Program-made: the position numbers and the translations under genes | Notes under the pieces: generated by a model | Told to the model about the DNA's origin: nothing | Databases searched by the model: none | The model's input: only the letters and a program-made list of their open reading frames with translations | Origin: Rhodobacter sp. | GTDB taxonomy: Bacteria > Pseudomonadota > Alphaproteobacteria > Rhodobacterales > Rhodobacteraceae | Assembly (NCBI GenBank): GCA_016704435.1 | Contig: JADJAB010000008.1 | Location: forward strand, 159,949-223,948 | Length of the DNA stretch: 64,000 bases | Direction of reading: 5' to 3' | In this document: one piece after another, positions 37,248 to 46,700 of the stretch | Position numbering within the stretch: position 1 is the stretch's first letter | How the letters are laid out: each line of letters opens with the position of its first letter

Positions 37248-38965
37248 CCGCGCCCAATGATGCCACCGCCCCGACCCGCCGCACCTTCCTTGCACTGTCG
37301 GGGGCAACGGCCGGGCTGGCCTCTCTCGGGATGGCCGCCTGGGCGCAGAACAACGTCGAGATTGACGTGGACGCCGTTACCAACACCACCCATGCCACCG
37401 ACGTTCTGGTGATTGGCGGCGGCATGGCGGGGCTGTTTGCCGCCGTGAAGGCGCATGATGCGGGTGCTGCCACCATGATCGTCTCCAAGGGGCGCTTGGG
37501 GTCGTCGGGGCTAACGCCCTTCGGCAAGGGGTTCTTCGTCTTTGATCCCGCGACCGAGACCGGCACGATTGGCGATTTCGTCGCTGCCGTCTCGCGCTCG
37601 GCGCTTGGCACCAACAACCCGGTCTACACCCGACAACTGGCAGAGCATTCGCTGGACCGCGCGCGCGAACTGACCGACTGGGGGTTCTTTGACCAGACGC
37701 TGGCCAACCGCCCCTTCATGCGGCCGATCACAGAGCGCGCGATCCCGCTGCTGGAACGGGTGGTCATCACCCATCTGATCAAGGAAGATGGCCGGATCGC
37801 AGGCGCTGCCGGTTTCCGGCTGGATGCCGAGGAAACCGTCACCATCCGCGCCAAATCGGTAATCCTTTGCACCGGCGCGGGGGGCTTCAAACCGAATGGC
37901 TTTCCGCTGGGCGATCTGACGCATGACGGCTCGATCATGGCCTATCAGATCGGCGCCAAGATCACCGGCAAGGAATGGAACGACGGCCATTCCACCCGCA
38001 GCACCAACCCCGCCGCCTGCTACGACGGGTGGGGCGATATGTTCGAGCGCATCCCTTCAACCAATGGCGTCGAGGTCCATCACGATCTGGGCGTCGACAT
38101 CAACTACCGCGCCTATATGACAGGCAATCCTGTCGCGGGTGGGCCGGGCGCCGAGCAACCGACCGATGAAATTGCAGGCGGTCCTTTCGTGCCCGAAGAG
38201 TTCAAGAACCGCGCGCCCCCAGAGGGCGGTGGGCCAGGTGGCAAAGGCGGCGCCCCCGGCGGCCCGCCTCCCGGATTCTCCCCCGGCGCGAATGTCGGTG
38301 GAGCGTCGGCGGGCATGGCGATCCACAAGTCCGAAGGGCTGGTGCCGGTGGATGACCGTTGTGCCTCCAACATCCCCGGACTTTATGCGGCGGGTGATGC
38401 GCTTGGCAGCCATATGGCGGGCGGGATCTATACGCAGATCGGCTCATCGCTGGCCGGGTCTGCCGTTCAGGGTGCCATCGCGGGCGAAGCCGCCGCTGAG
38501 TATGCAGGATTGGCCGACACCCCCGTCATTCCCGATGCGCGGATCGCAGAGATCGTGGCCGAAATCCTTGCTCCCCTGCGGCGTGAGGCGGGCTACGGCC
38601 CGGCATGGGTGACGCAAACGCTGCAAGGCATCATGATCCCGAATTTCGTTCTCTACATCAAGAAGGGCACGATGATGCAGGCCGCGCTGGCCTATGTCGA
38701 AGAACTGCGCGACCACCATGCGCCGATGCTGCGCGCCGCCAACATGCATGAATTGCGGTTGGCGTTCGAGACCCGCAACATGATCCTGAGCGCCGAGATG
38801 AAGCTGCGCGCCTCGCTGATGCGGACCGAAAGCCGGTGCAGCCACTATCGGCTGGATTACCCCGAGCTTGACGATGAAAACTGGCGCGCATGGATCAATA
38901 TCCATCAATCTGCCGACGGGTCGATGCAGCTTGAAAAGCAACCCTTCGATGCCTGGCCCATATAG
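37244..38965 (+). CDS. Tat-exported FAD flavoprotein, fumarate reductase/AprA type
   Basis: 573 residues. A twin-arginine signal (TRRTFLALSG, R12-R13; cleavage likely near AWA-QNN) targets it to the periplasm. FAD-binding GGGMAG at 58-63 (DVLVIGGGMAGLFAA), substrate-domain GSSGLTPFGKG, second FAD contact CASNIPGLYAAGDALGSHMAGG, and the C-terminal helical domain with MRTESRCSHYRLDYPELDD seen in fumarate reductases, succinate dehydrogenases and AprA. An unusual Gly/Pro loop (residues about 323-352, PPEGGGPGGKGGAPGG) is inserted before the FAD contact. Substrate unknown: fumarate-like acids, other unsaturated acids or sulfur compounds are options. Partner genes supply a ferredoxin and a heme b membrane protein. 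Confidence 0.88.
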   Translation: MTAPNDATAPTRRTFLALSGATAGLASLGMAAWAQNNVEIDVDAVTNTTHATDVLVIGGGMAGLFAAVKAHDAGAATMIVSKGRLGSSGLTPFGKGFFVFDPATETGTIGDFVAAVSRSALGTNNPVYTRQLAEHSLDRARELTDWGFFDQTLANRPFMRPITERAIPLLERVVITHLIKEDGRIAGAAGFRLDAEETVTIRAKSVILCTGAGGFKPNGFPLGDLTHDGSIMAYQIGAKITGKEWNDGHSTRSTNPAACYDGWGDMFERIPSTNGVEVHHDLGVDINYRAYMTGNPVAGGPGAEQPTDEIAGGPFVPEEFKNRAPPEGGGPGGKGGAPGGPPPGFSPGANVGGASAGMAIHKSEGLVPVDDRCASNIPGLYAAGDALGSHMAGGIYTQIGSSLAGSAVQGAIAGEAAAEYAGLADTPVIPDARIAEIVAEILAPLRREAGYGPAWVTQTLQGIMIPNFVLYIKKGTMMQAALAYVEELRDHHAPMLRAANMHELRLAFETRNMILSAEMKLRASLMRTESRCSHYRLDYPELDDENWRAWINIHQSADGSMQLEKQPFDAWPI

Positions 38966-38972
38966 GCTGACC

Positions 38973-38995
38973 GAGGTGCTCCCCGTTCATTGGAC
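38973..38995 (+). mobile_element. Solitary IS3-type terminal repeat
   Basis: GAGGTGCTCCCC, then six different bases, then TGGAC: the same 12 + 5 base framework as the ends of the IS3 element at 31882-33263 and in the orientation of its left end. No transposase follows, so this is either an orphan end or the trace of a second related element. It lies eight bases past the stop of the flavoprotein gene. Confidence 0.7.
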
Positions 38996-39121
38996 GAGGC
39001 GCGGATGAACCCTGGGTGGTCGAAGTTGTCGCGCAGTCTTTCGCCGGGGTCGCCTCCGCTGCAGTAGCACGAAATGATCGGGATTTCTGTGCTTCGGCGC
39101 GTCGTTTTCCGTGCCAGCAGG

Positions 39122-40917
39122 TCAGTTGGCGATGACGACGCGGAACCCCACGTTCGCCTGTCGGCGGGTCGCGGGAATGCCGACGCGGTAGGCCGACCGG
39201 AGGTTCTTTACCGGATCGTCCCAGGATCCGCCTCGCAGCGCCCTGCTTTCGCAGGCCCCGCCGGTCTTGGCCGCGCCATCTGCCTTTGTGCCTTTGAGAG
39301 TGGGCGACCAGCAGTCTGCCGCCCATTCCCAAAGGTTTCCCGTGACCGCCAGCAGTCCGTAGGCGTTCGGCGGGAAATGCCCGGCAGGTGCCAGTTCGGG
39401 GTAGCCGTCGTCGCAGGCTGTGTTGCGCCAGGCAAAGCGCGACGAGGCATCGGCGGCATTGACCGCCACGCAGGCGCCTGCCGCACTGCCATCAAAGGGA
39501 TAGTCATCGGCACGGCCGGCGCGGATCGCGTATTCAAGCTCGGCCTCCGAGGGCAGGCGCACGCTCTGTCCGATCGTCACGGCCAGCCATTGCGCGCCTC
39601 GAATCCCGGTGCTGCCCAGCCCGCCTCGCCTTGAAAGCGCATCTTTCCGGTCGAGGCCCAGACATAGCACCCGTTGGCAGGCCGATAGCCGGAGGTCTCG
39701 ACGAAATGGCGGTATTCGGCGACGGTGATTTCGCCCACCGACATCGCAAAGGGCGGCAGGTCGATCGTGGTCACCGGCCGTTCGGCCTTGGTCGCCTCGC
39801 CAGAAGCGGAGCCCATCCGGAAGCTGCCGCCAGGGAGCGACACGAAGGCCGGGCATTGGCTGCACGTGGCATCGCCTTGCTTCGGCGTCGGGGTGTCGCC
39901 GCGCGATGCCGCGTCCAAAGCCGGATCGGGGGCCAAATCCGGGGCTGTTTCCGGTGTCTTCAGCGCCGCCGTCTCCTCGACCACCGGTGCCGCGTCCATT
40001 GCCGCCAGCCGGTCCCGCGCCATTTCGGCAAAAAGCCCGTCCGGGAACTCTTGCAGATAGCCCAGAACGGCGGCGCGGCTGCCGTCCTGATCTGCGGCCT
40101 TCCACCGCTCCACATCGGCCAGAACCGGATCGATCCCCTGCGCCACAGGCGCCGCCACGGCGGGGGCAAGATAGACTTCGTCCAGCAGCGACGAGGTCGA
40201 CCATGGCCGCTGCAGCCGCCCGGTCCGGGTGACCACATCGGCCCGGACGCGGGTCATCAGCGCGTTGATCTCCAGCCCCGGCGTCTCGATATGGGTCAGA
40301 AGGGCTTCGGTGAAGGGGCTGTTGGCGCCATCGCCGTCATAGGCCACCTCGCCGGGGTCGGTGGCAAAGCCGATCAGGGCGCCGCCCAGCGTTTCGACCG
40401 GTGCGAGGCCGCGCGCCAGAACAGCGGTCGAGCGTGCCGCCCCCATCGCCCGGCTGAGCCGGGTCTCGAACGGGTTGTCGCGGCAGGCGTCCAGCAGGAT
40501 CACACTGTTGCCGCTGGCCAGCTCCAGCTGCTTGAGGACCAGTTGCAGGTCGATGGCTGCGAAATCCAGATCGCTTTCGCGTTCCAGCTCGGCGTCGATG
40601 GGGATCAGGTAGTTTCGGCCCGCCACCTGCAGACCGTGGCCGGCATAAAAGAAAAGCGCCAGATCCGCGCCATCGGCGGCAAGGCCGAATTCGCGCAGCA
40701 GGTCGCGCATGGCGTCGATATCCAGATCCGTGCCCAGCAGCACCTCGAAGCCCATTCGACCCAGTGCTGCTTCCACCGCAAGCGCATCGCTGACCGGGTT
40801 CTTCAGTTGCGGCGCGGACGCATAGGCGGAATTGCCGATGACCAGCGCGACGCGCCGTTCGGCGAGCGCAGCGGTCGCGCTGACCCAAAGGCAAAGAATG
40901 GCCAGCAGAAGTCTCAT
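39122..40917 (-). pseudogene. Caspase-like peptidase fused to FGE-sulfatase domain, frame broken
   Basis: Signal peptide MRLLLAILCLWVSATAALA, then a C14 caspase-like domain with catalytic H94 (FFYAGHGLQ) and C145 (ILLDACRDNPF), an acidic Ala/Pro linker, and from about residue 370 a formylglycine-generating-enzyme-like domain (PAFVSLPGGSFRMGS). The reading stops near 39,577; the rest of the FGE domain (GQSVRLPSEAELEYAIRAG ... RGGSWDDPVKNLRSAYR ... NVGFRVVIA) continues in another frame. The junction also lacks the usual HPV-x-V-x-W-x-DA segment, so a deletion of some tens of bases, not a single base, caused the break. Such fusions occur in alphaproteobacteria as predicted periplasmic or signalling proteases; role unknown. 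Confidence 0.8.
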
Positions 40918-41149
40918 GTCGGGCCTCGCGTCGAACATGGATGCGTGCAGGGGAGTATAGCCGGTTTTGAGTGAGAGTCCCTGCTGTAAGCTTTCCGGCT
41001 GCCCGGGGGACATGACGGTCGCCCTGCGGTCAGGAGTCCCGCGCGGCCGCGCAACCGACTTCGATACGCAGACAGCATCGCGGGAATTCCCGGAGACCAT
41101 ACGCTCGACTGCCTCGAGAATGTTCACGGAGGAATTCGGCGTTGATCAA

Positions 41150-42039
41150 TCATACCAAGCCTGACATCTGCATGGCCGAGAAACCTGGTCAGATGGGCGA
41201 TGGCGTTTTCCCGCTGTCTGGCGCCACCTTGTGTTTCCCGAGCGCTTGGCGACTGGCGATGCAATCACGGAACTGAGTCATTATTGGCACCGGGCAGAGT
41301 GCTTCCGCGATTGTGGCCGGTGGTTTCACGATAGGGTCGGTCGGCTTGCCTTCGAAGACGCCCTGATCGTGTTCGAGGGTGCGCAGAATCGCTTCGAGTT
41401 CGGCTCGGCCGAAACCGTGGGCAAGGTCCCGCCATTCGGTCGAACCTTGTTCAACCATCGGCTTGTTGTCGGTGGCATATTGCCGAACTGCAGGATCGAC
41501 AAGGCGGGTTTCGTCGGCGGCGAGTTCGGCTCGTCAAGCCGTCAGGCGACGACGGCGGTTCTGCTCGTCGAAATTCCGAGCGCCAGCCATCACTTCGTAG
41601 TCGGTGGAAGTGCTGGTCATGCCGATCGGGCTGCACGCGGGATCCGCTTCGCCAGCCTCGATCCTCGGCATGACCCGTACATATTCAGCGCTATCGCAGC
41701 CCGAGTTGGCATCGTCGAACGCTTCTCCGAAGTTGTTTTCTGCATGGTGATGCAGTGACCCCGGATCGCGCTCTCATGATCCGGGGGAGTTATTGCACGC
41801 AGTTTCCTCTCGGGTCCTGGATGGGCCGATGCAGGTCTGAGCGAGCGTTGTGCCTGGGCAATCTCATCCTGAAGTCGCGCCACGGCCGCAGCGTGGTTTC
41901 GGTCCGCGACTCGGCGATCACCACCGAGCGGCTCGATCAATTCCGACTTCCCGAGGATGGGCTGAAGGGCTTTCGGGACGGCCATCCGCGCCCGGAATCG
42001 ACCGTTCCTTTCGGTCCGGTGACGTCGCGTCGCAGCCAT
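41150..42039 (-). pseudogene. int: Tyrosine-recombinase integrase, N-terminal remnant
   Basis: Starts MAATRRHRTERNG, with the SAM-like arm-binding region RFRARMAVPKALQPILGKSE and AAAVARLQDEIAQAQ recognisable. Further on, in other frames, come FGRAELEAILRTLEHDQGVF, EGKPTDPIVKPPATIAEAL and NAIAHLTRFLGHADVRL. At least two frameshifts and loss of the whole catalytic domain (no R...HxxR...Y). It begins 92 bases from the 3' end of tRNA-Thr and reads away from it, the classic placement of an island integrase. Confidence 0.78.
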
Positions 42040-42130
42040 CGTCCAACCCAATTCTGGCACCTGTTCTGACACCGAGAATGGCACTATGCCTTGGCAGGCA
42101 AGGTGTTTATTTGAAATCAAGGGGGCAGGG

Positions 42131-42205
<75 letters not shown>

Positions 42206-42305
42206 GCCGTTGGTGGCGGCGGAGATAGACGCAAAGCGCCAGGGGTGCAACCCCCTTTTCGCGGCACTCTGGACCGCAAAGACGGGCTGGGGTATGTCAG
42301 CCCTC

Positions 42306-42488
42306 ATGCGCCAGACCGACAAGAGCGACCAGGCCGGAAAGCCTCGCAAACCCGCCGGTGACGCGGTGCGCGAAGCGCGGCTGAAGGCGGCGCTCAAGGC
42401 CAACATGGCGCGGCGCAAGGCACAGGCGAAAGCGCGCGCCACCGGCGGCACCGATAGCGGCGACGGCAACGAAAACAAAGGCGAGTGA
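42306..42488 (+). CDS. Small basic conserved protein upstream of murA
   Basis: 60 residues, MRQTDKSDQAGKPRKPAGDA followed by a highly basic helix rich in Ala/Lys/Arg (REARLKAALKANMARRKAQA) and an acidic tail. Similar short basic proteins precede murA in related genomes, as I recall. No domain; function unknown. A second in-frame ATG four codons upstream is possible. Six bases separate it from murA, so it is probably cotranscribed. Confidence 0.65.
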   Translation: MRQTDKSDQAGKPRKPAGDAVREARLKAALKANMARRKAQAKARATGGTDSGDGNENKGE

Positions 42489-42494
42489 GGCAGC

Positions 42495-43766
42495 ATGGAT
42501 TCGATTCTGGTGACGGGCAACGGCAGCTTGAACGGGGTGATCCCGATCGCGGGGGCGAAGAACGCCTGCCTTACGCTGATGCCCGCCACGCTTCTGAGCG
42601 AAGAGCCGCTGACGCTGACCAATGCGCCGCGCCTGTCGGACATCGCCACGATGACGCAGCTTTTGCAAAGTCTGGGGGCGGAGGTGGCGTCGCTGCAGGA
42701 TGGCCTGGTGCTGGCGCTGTCGTCGCACGGGATCGACAATCACACGGCCGATTATGACATCGTGCGCAAGATGCGGGCCTCGATCCTGGTGCTGGGGCCG
42801 ATGCTGGCGCGCGACGGGCATGCGGTGGTGTCGCTGCCGGGCGGCTGTGCCATTGGCGCGCGGCCCGTGGACCTGCACCTGAAGGCGCTGGAGGCGATGG
42901 GGGCAGTGCTGGACCTGCGCGACGGCTATGTGCATGCCAAGGCGCCCGGCGGGCGGCTGCGCGGTGCGGTGGTGGAGTTTCCCTTCGTCTCGGTCGGGGC
43001 GACGGAAAATGCGCTGATGGCGGCGACCTTGGCCAAGGGAACCACGGTGCTGAAGAACGCCGCGCGCGAGCCCGAGATCGTCGACCTGGCGCGCTGCCTG
43101 CGCAAGATGGGGGCCCAGATCGACGGCGAGGGGACTAGCGAGATCACCATCCAGGGCGTCGACCGGCTGCACGGCGCCACCCATCCGGTGGTGACCGACC
43201 GGATCGAGTTGGGCACCTACATGCTGGTGCCGGCGATTGCGGGCGGCGAGGTGGAATGTCTGGGCGGCCGGATGGAGCTGGTTGGGGCATTCGCCGAAAA
43301 GCTGGATCAGGCGGGCGTGTCGGTGGTGGAGACCGAACGTGGGCTGAAGGTGTCGCGCAAGAATGGCCGGGTGCGCGCAGTGGATGTGGTGACAGAGCCC
43401 TTCCCGGGCTTTCCGACCGACCTGCAGGCGCAGATGATGGCGCTTCTCTGCACCGCCGAGGGGACATCGGTGCTGGAGGAAAAGATCTTCGAGAACCGTT
43501 TCATGCATGCGCCGGAATTGATCCGCATGGGGGCCAGGATCGACGTCCACGGCGGCCATGCCACGGTGACGGGGGTGGAGCGGCTGAAGGGCGCGCGGGT
43601 GATGGCGACGGACCTGCGGGCCTCGGTGAGCCTGATCCTGGCCGGTCTTGCGGCCGAGGGCGAGACGGTGGTCAGCCGGGTCTATCACCTCGATCGCGGC
43701 TATGAGCGGGTCGAGGAGAAGCTGTCGGCCTGCGGGGCGAAGATCGAGCGGATCCGGGGTGAGTGA
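42495..43766 (+). CDS. murA: UDP-N-acetylglucosamine 1-carboxyvinyltransferase
   Basis: 423 residues, normal length. First committed step of peptidoglycan precursor synthesis: transfers enolpyruvate from PEP to UDP-GlcNAc. K22 region PIAGAKNACLTLMPATLL, catalytic Cys C118 in LPGGCAIGARPVDLHL (Cys, so likely fosfomycin-sensitive), and the late GFPTDLQAQMMALL and RASVSLILAGLAAEG blocks. First large gene of a core run with DUF2948 and hisD. Confidence 0.97.
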   Translation: MDSILVTGNGSLNGVIPIAGAKNACLTLMPATLLSEEPLTLTNAPRLSDIATMTQLLQSLGAEVASLQDGLVLALSSHGIDNHTADYDIVRKMRASILVLGPMLARDGHAVVSLPGGCAIGARPVDLHLKALEAMGAVLDLRDGYVHAKAPGGRLRGAVVEFPFVSVGATENALMAATLAKGTTVLKNAAREPEIVDLARCLRKMGAQIDGEGTSEITIQGVDRLHGATHPVVTDRIELGTYMLVPAIAGGEVECLGGRMELVGAFAEKLDQAGVSVVETERGLKVSRKNGRVRAVDVVTEPFPGFPTDLQAQMMALLCTAEGTSVLEEKIFENRFMHAPELIRMGARIDVHGGHATVTGVERLKGARVMATDLRASVSLILAGLAAEGETVVSRVYHLDRGYERVEEKLSACGAKIERIRGE

Positions 43767-43775
43767 CGGGGGCGA

Positions 43776-44255
43776 ATGATGGCGGATGCTCGGTTCGAGG
43801 ATGGTGACGTAGCCCCGCTGCGGCTGATCGCGCAAGACGCGGCAGACGTGCCGGTGATCTCGGCGCTGCTGCAGGACGCGGTTCTGCCGGTGGGCGAGAT
43901 GCGGCTGGACCGCAAGCGGCGGCGGCTGGTGGCGCTGGTGAACCGGTTCCGCTGGGAAGACCGCGAGGCGGCGTTGAACGCGGGCCGCCCCTATGAGCGG
44001 GTGCGCAGCCTCTTGACCATCGAGGACGTGCTGGCCGCGCAGACCCTGGGCGTGGACCTGTCCAGCCGCGAAACGGTGCTGTCGATCCTGTCGCTGGACT
44101 GGCAACCGGGCCAGGACGGGACGGGCCGGCTGGTGCTGACCCTTGCCGGGGATGGCGCGGTGGCGCTGGAGGTCGAGGCGCTGGATGCGCGGCTGGACGA
44201 TGTGACGAAGCCCTATGTCGCGCCCTCGCGTCGCGCCCCCGATCACGGGGCCTGA
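43776..44255 (+). CDS. DUF2948 family protein
   Basis: 159 residues (158 if the second of two adjacent ATGs is used). Family pattern: APLRLIAQDAADVPVISALLQDAV, RLDRKRRRLVALVNRFRWED and ERVRSLLTIEDVLAAQTLGVD. Function unknown; typically located between murA and hisD. Its stop codon lies within the first unit of a 15-bp tandem repeat. Confidence 0.87.
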   Translation: MMADARFEDGDVAPLRLIAQDAADVPVISALLQDAVLPVGEMRLDRKRRRLVALVNRFRWEDREAALNAGRPYERVRSLLTIEDVLAAQTLGVDLSSRETVLSILSLDWQPGQDGTGRLVLTLAGDGAVALEVEALDARLDDVTKPYVAPSRRAPDHGA

Positions 44256-44288
44256 AGCTACGGGGCCTGAAGCTACGGGGCCTGAAGC
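44247..44288. repeat. 15-bp tandem repeat over the DUF2948 stop codon
   Basis: Unit GGGGCCTGAAGCTAC occurs at 44247, 44262 and (12 bases) 44277. The gene's TGA is inside the first unit. Loss or gain of units would not alter the protein. The last unit runs straight into the GAAGCAATTGCGCGCC block of the composite repeat. Confidence 0.9.
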
Positions 44289-44560
44289 AATTGCGCGCCT
44301 TGCGGCGCATGCCTTTGCCTTGGTCCTGGATCAGCCGCGACGCCCTTTTGCCCAAACGCAGTCCGGCGTTGGCGTCGGTGCCTCCGGCGGGAGTGTTTTT
44401 GCCGAGATGAAGTGCCTGACAGTGTTCCGGACTTCATCTTGGCAAGAAATACTCCGGGGGGAGGGCGCGAATGCATGCATTCGCGCCTTGGGGGGCAGCG
44501 CCCCCCTTTGCCGGGTGCTTTACCGCGCAGGTGGCAGGGGGTATCTGGGGCAAAGCTTTC
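44280..44560. repeat. Composite intergenic repeat, copy D
   Basis: Gene-free region before hisD. It has CTGAAGCAATTGCGCGCCTT/GCGGCGCATGCC, then the inverted repeat at 44391-44454 with arms GAGTGTTTTTGCCGAGATGA and CATCTTGGCAAGAAATACTC, followed by GGGGGGAGGGCGCGAATGCA and the GCAGCGCCCCCC block. Block order is partly rearranged relative to copies B and C. Confidence 0.82.
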
Positions 44561-44572
44561 GGAGGGCCGACG

Positions 44573-45874
44573 ATGCCGCAGTTTCTTGACAGTTCCCAGC
44601 CCGGTTTCGAGGCTGCCTTTTGCGGGCTTCTCGGCATGAAGCGCGAGCAGGCCGAGGATGTGGATGCCGTGGTGGCTGCGATCATCGCCGATGTTCGGGC
44701 GCGCGGCGATGCGGCGGTCATCGAGATGACGGCGCGGTTCGACCGCCTGGACCTGACGCCGGACCGGCTGGCTTTTTCTCCGGCCGAGATCGCGGCGGAG
44801 GGCGCACGGGTTTCTTCCGAGGATCGGGCGGCACTGGAACTGGCGGCAGAACGGATCCGGGCCTATCACGAACGCCAGAAGCCCGAAGACGCAAGCTGGA
44901 CCGATGCGGTGGGCGCCACCCTCGGATGGCGCTGGACGCCGGTGTCGGCAGCCGGGCTCTATGTGCCGGGCGGGACGGCCTCCTACCCGTCCTCGGTCTT
45001 GATGAACGCCATTCCGGCCAAGGTGGCGGGGGTGGAACGGCTGGTGATCGCCTGCCCGACGCCGGGCGGGGTGGTCAACCCGCTGGTGCTGCTGGCGGCG
45101 CAACTGGCGGGGGTGGATGTGGTCTACCGGATCGGCGGTGCGCAGGCGATTGCGGCGCTGGCCTACGGCACCGAGACCGTTCAAGCCGTCGACAAGATTA
45201 CCGGGCCCGGCAATGCCTTTGTCGCGGCGGCCAAGCGGCGGGTGTTCGGCCGGGTCGGCATCGACATGATCGCCGGGCCGTCCGAGGTGCTGGTGATCGC
45301 GACAGGCGATCAGGACCCGGACTGGGTGGCGCTGGACCTCCTGAGCCAGGCCGAGCATGACGCAAGCGCCCAGGCCATCGTGATCACGCCCGATGCTGCT
45401 TTTGGCCGGGCGGTGGCGGCGGCGGTCGAGGCACGGCTGGAGACCCTGCCGCGCCGGGCGATCGCCGCGGCAAGCTGGGCGCAGAACGGGGCGGTGATCG
45501 TGGTGCGCGATCTGGACGAGGCGGCGGCGCTGTCGAACCGCGTAGCACCCGAGCATCTGGAGATCCTGACTGCGAACCCCGAGGCATTGGCGGCGAAATG
45601 CACCCATGCGGGCGCGATCTTTCTCGGCGCCTTCACCCCCGAGGCGATCGGCGACTATGTCGGCGGGCCGAACCATGTGCTGCCCACGGCACGCTCGGCG
45701 CGTTTCTCGTCTGGCCTCAACGTGCTGGATTTCATGAAACGCACCACGATTGCCCGGATGACGCCCGAGGCCTTGAAGGCCATCGGCCCGGCGGCGGAAC
45801 GGCTGGCGGCCTCGGAAGGGTTGCAGGCGCATGGGCTGTCGGTCCGGGCGCGACTGGATCGGTTGAACGGATGA
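44573..45874 (+). CDS. hisD: Histidinol dehydrogenase
   Basis: 433 residues, normal length. Zn-dependent NAD enzyme oxidising L-histidinol to L-histidine, last two steps of histidine synthesis. Start MPQFLDSSQPGFEAAF with GGAGGG upstream. Conserved YVPGGTASYPSSVLMNAIPA, KITGPGNAFVAAAKR, IDMIAGPSEVLVIA, LLSQAEHDASAQAI and NHVLPTARSARFSSGLNVLDFMKR are all visible. Overlaps the following methyltransferase gene by four bases. Confidence 0.97.
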   Translation: MPQFLDSSQPGFEAAFCGLLGMKREQAEDVDAVVAAIIADVRARGDAAVIEMTARFDRLDLTPDRLAFSPAEIAAEGARVSSEDRAALELAAERIRAYHERQKPEDASWTDAVGATLGWRWTPVSAAGLYVPGGTASYPSSVLMNAIPAKVAGVERLVIACPTPGGVVNPLVLLAAQLAGVDVVYRIGGAQAIAALAYGTETVQAVDKITGPGNAFVAAAKRRVFGRVGIDMIAGPSEVLVIATGDQDPDWVALDLLSQAEHDASAQAIVITPDAAFGRAVAAAVEARLETLPRRAIAAASWAQNGAVIVVRDLDEAAALSNRVAPEHLEILTANPEALAAKCTHAGAIFLGAFTPEAIGDYVGGPNHVLPTARSARFSSGLNVLDFMKRTTIARMTPEALKAIGPAAERLAASEGLQAHGLSVRARLDRLNG

Positions 45875-46650
45875 GCCGGGCGGCCGGGGACCCGCTTTAT
45901 CGCGACCCCGATCTGGCGCGGTTCTATGACCTCGACAACGGGTGGGGCGAGGACACGCGGGCGGCGGCGGAACTGGCCCGCGACGCGACCTCGGTTCTGG
46001 ACATCGGCTGCGGCACCGGCCTTCTGGCGCGGCATCTGGCGGCGGGCGGGCGGCGGGTTGTCGGTGTCGATCCGGCCGGCGCGATGCTGCAGATCGCGCG
46101 GGCCGCACCAGGGGGCGACGCCGTGGCCTGGGTCGAGGCCGACGCGGCAGGTCTTGACCTCGGCGAGCGGTTCGATCTGGTGGTGATGACCGGCCATGCC
46201 TTTCAGGTCTTCCTGACGGCGGGAGAAAGGCGCGCTGCGCTGCGCACGGTGGCCCGCCATCTGGCGCCCGAGGGCCGGTTCGTCCTTGACAGCCGCAACC
46301 CGGCGCGGGCCGAATGGCGGGGCTGGACACCGGAGGCGACGCGCGAAGTGCTGGCGCATCCCGAGCTGGGTCCCGTGGAACGCTGGAACGACGTGGCCGA
46401 GGACCGCGATACCGGCATCATCACCTATACCACGGCCTACCGGATCGCCGGGGCACCGCCGCTGACGGCGCAATCGCGCATCGCCTTTGCCTCGCACGAC
46501 GAGATCGCCGCGGCGCTGGCCGAGGCCGGTTTGGCAGCCGAGTTCTGGTGGGGTGGCTGGGACAGGCGCCCCTTCACGCCGGATGCGCCCGAGATCATTG
46601 CCTTCGGCGGGCACATTTGCAGGCAATCCCGGACACGCCTTCGGCCTTGA
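45871..46650 (+). CDS. Class I SAM-dependent methyltransferase
   Basis: 259 residues. Rossmann methyltransferase: motif I VLDIGCGTGLLARHLA, motif II region VVGVDPAGAMLQIARA, VEADAAGLDLGERFDLVVM, and a beta-barrel-like C-terminal lid. The N-terminus YRDPDLARFYDLDNGW is typical of small-molecule methyltransferases. ATGA overlap with hisD implies cotranscription, but no histidine-pathway step requires it. Substrate unknown. Confidence 0.9.
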   Translation: MSRAAGDPLYRDPDLARFYDLDNGWGEDTRAAAELARDATSVLDIGCGTGLLARHLAAGGRRVVGVDPAGAMLQIARAAPGGDAVAWVEADAAGLDLGERFDLVVMTGHAFQVFLTAGERRAALRTVARHLAPEGRFVLDSRNPARAEWRGWTPEATREVLAHPELGPVERWNDVAEDRDTGIITYTTAYRIAGAPPLTAQSRIAFASHDEIAAALAEAGLAAEFWWGGWDRRPFTPDAPEIIAFGGHICRQSRTRLRP

Positions 46651-46700
46651 TCGCATCCGCCGCCTCGGGCAAGAGGGCCACAGCCCATTGGAAGCCCGCC

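Noticed and set aside
39000..39121. Possible IS66-type OrfA fragment (VVAQSFAGVASAAVARND)
   Set aside because: Resemblance is weak and short, and no further IS66 sequence follows.
41231..41758. 175-codon open plus frame in the integrase remnant
   Set aside because: The minus strand has recognisable integrase pieces in order; the plus reading has no family or start signal.
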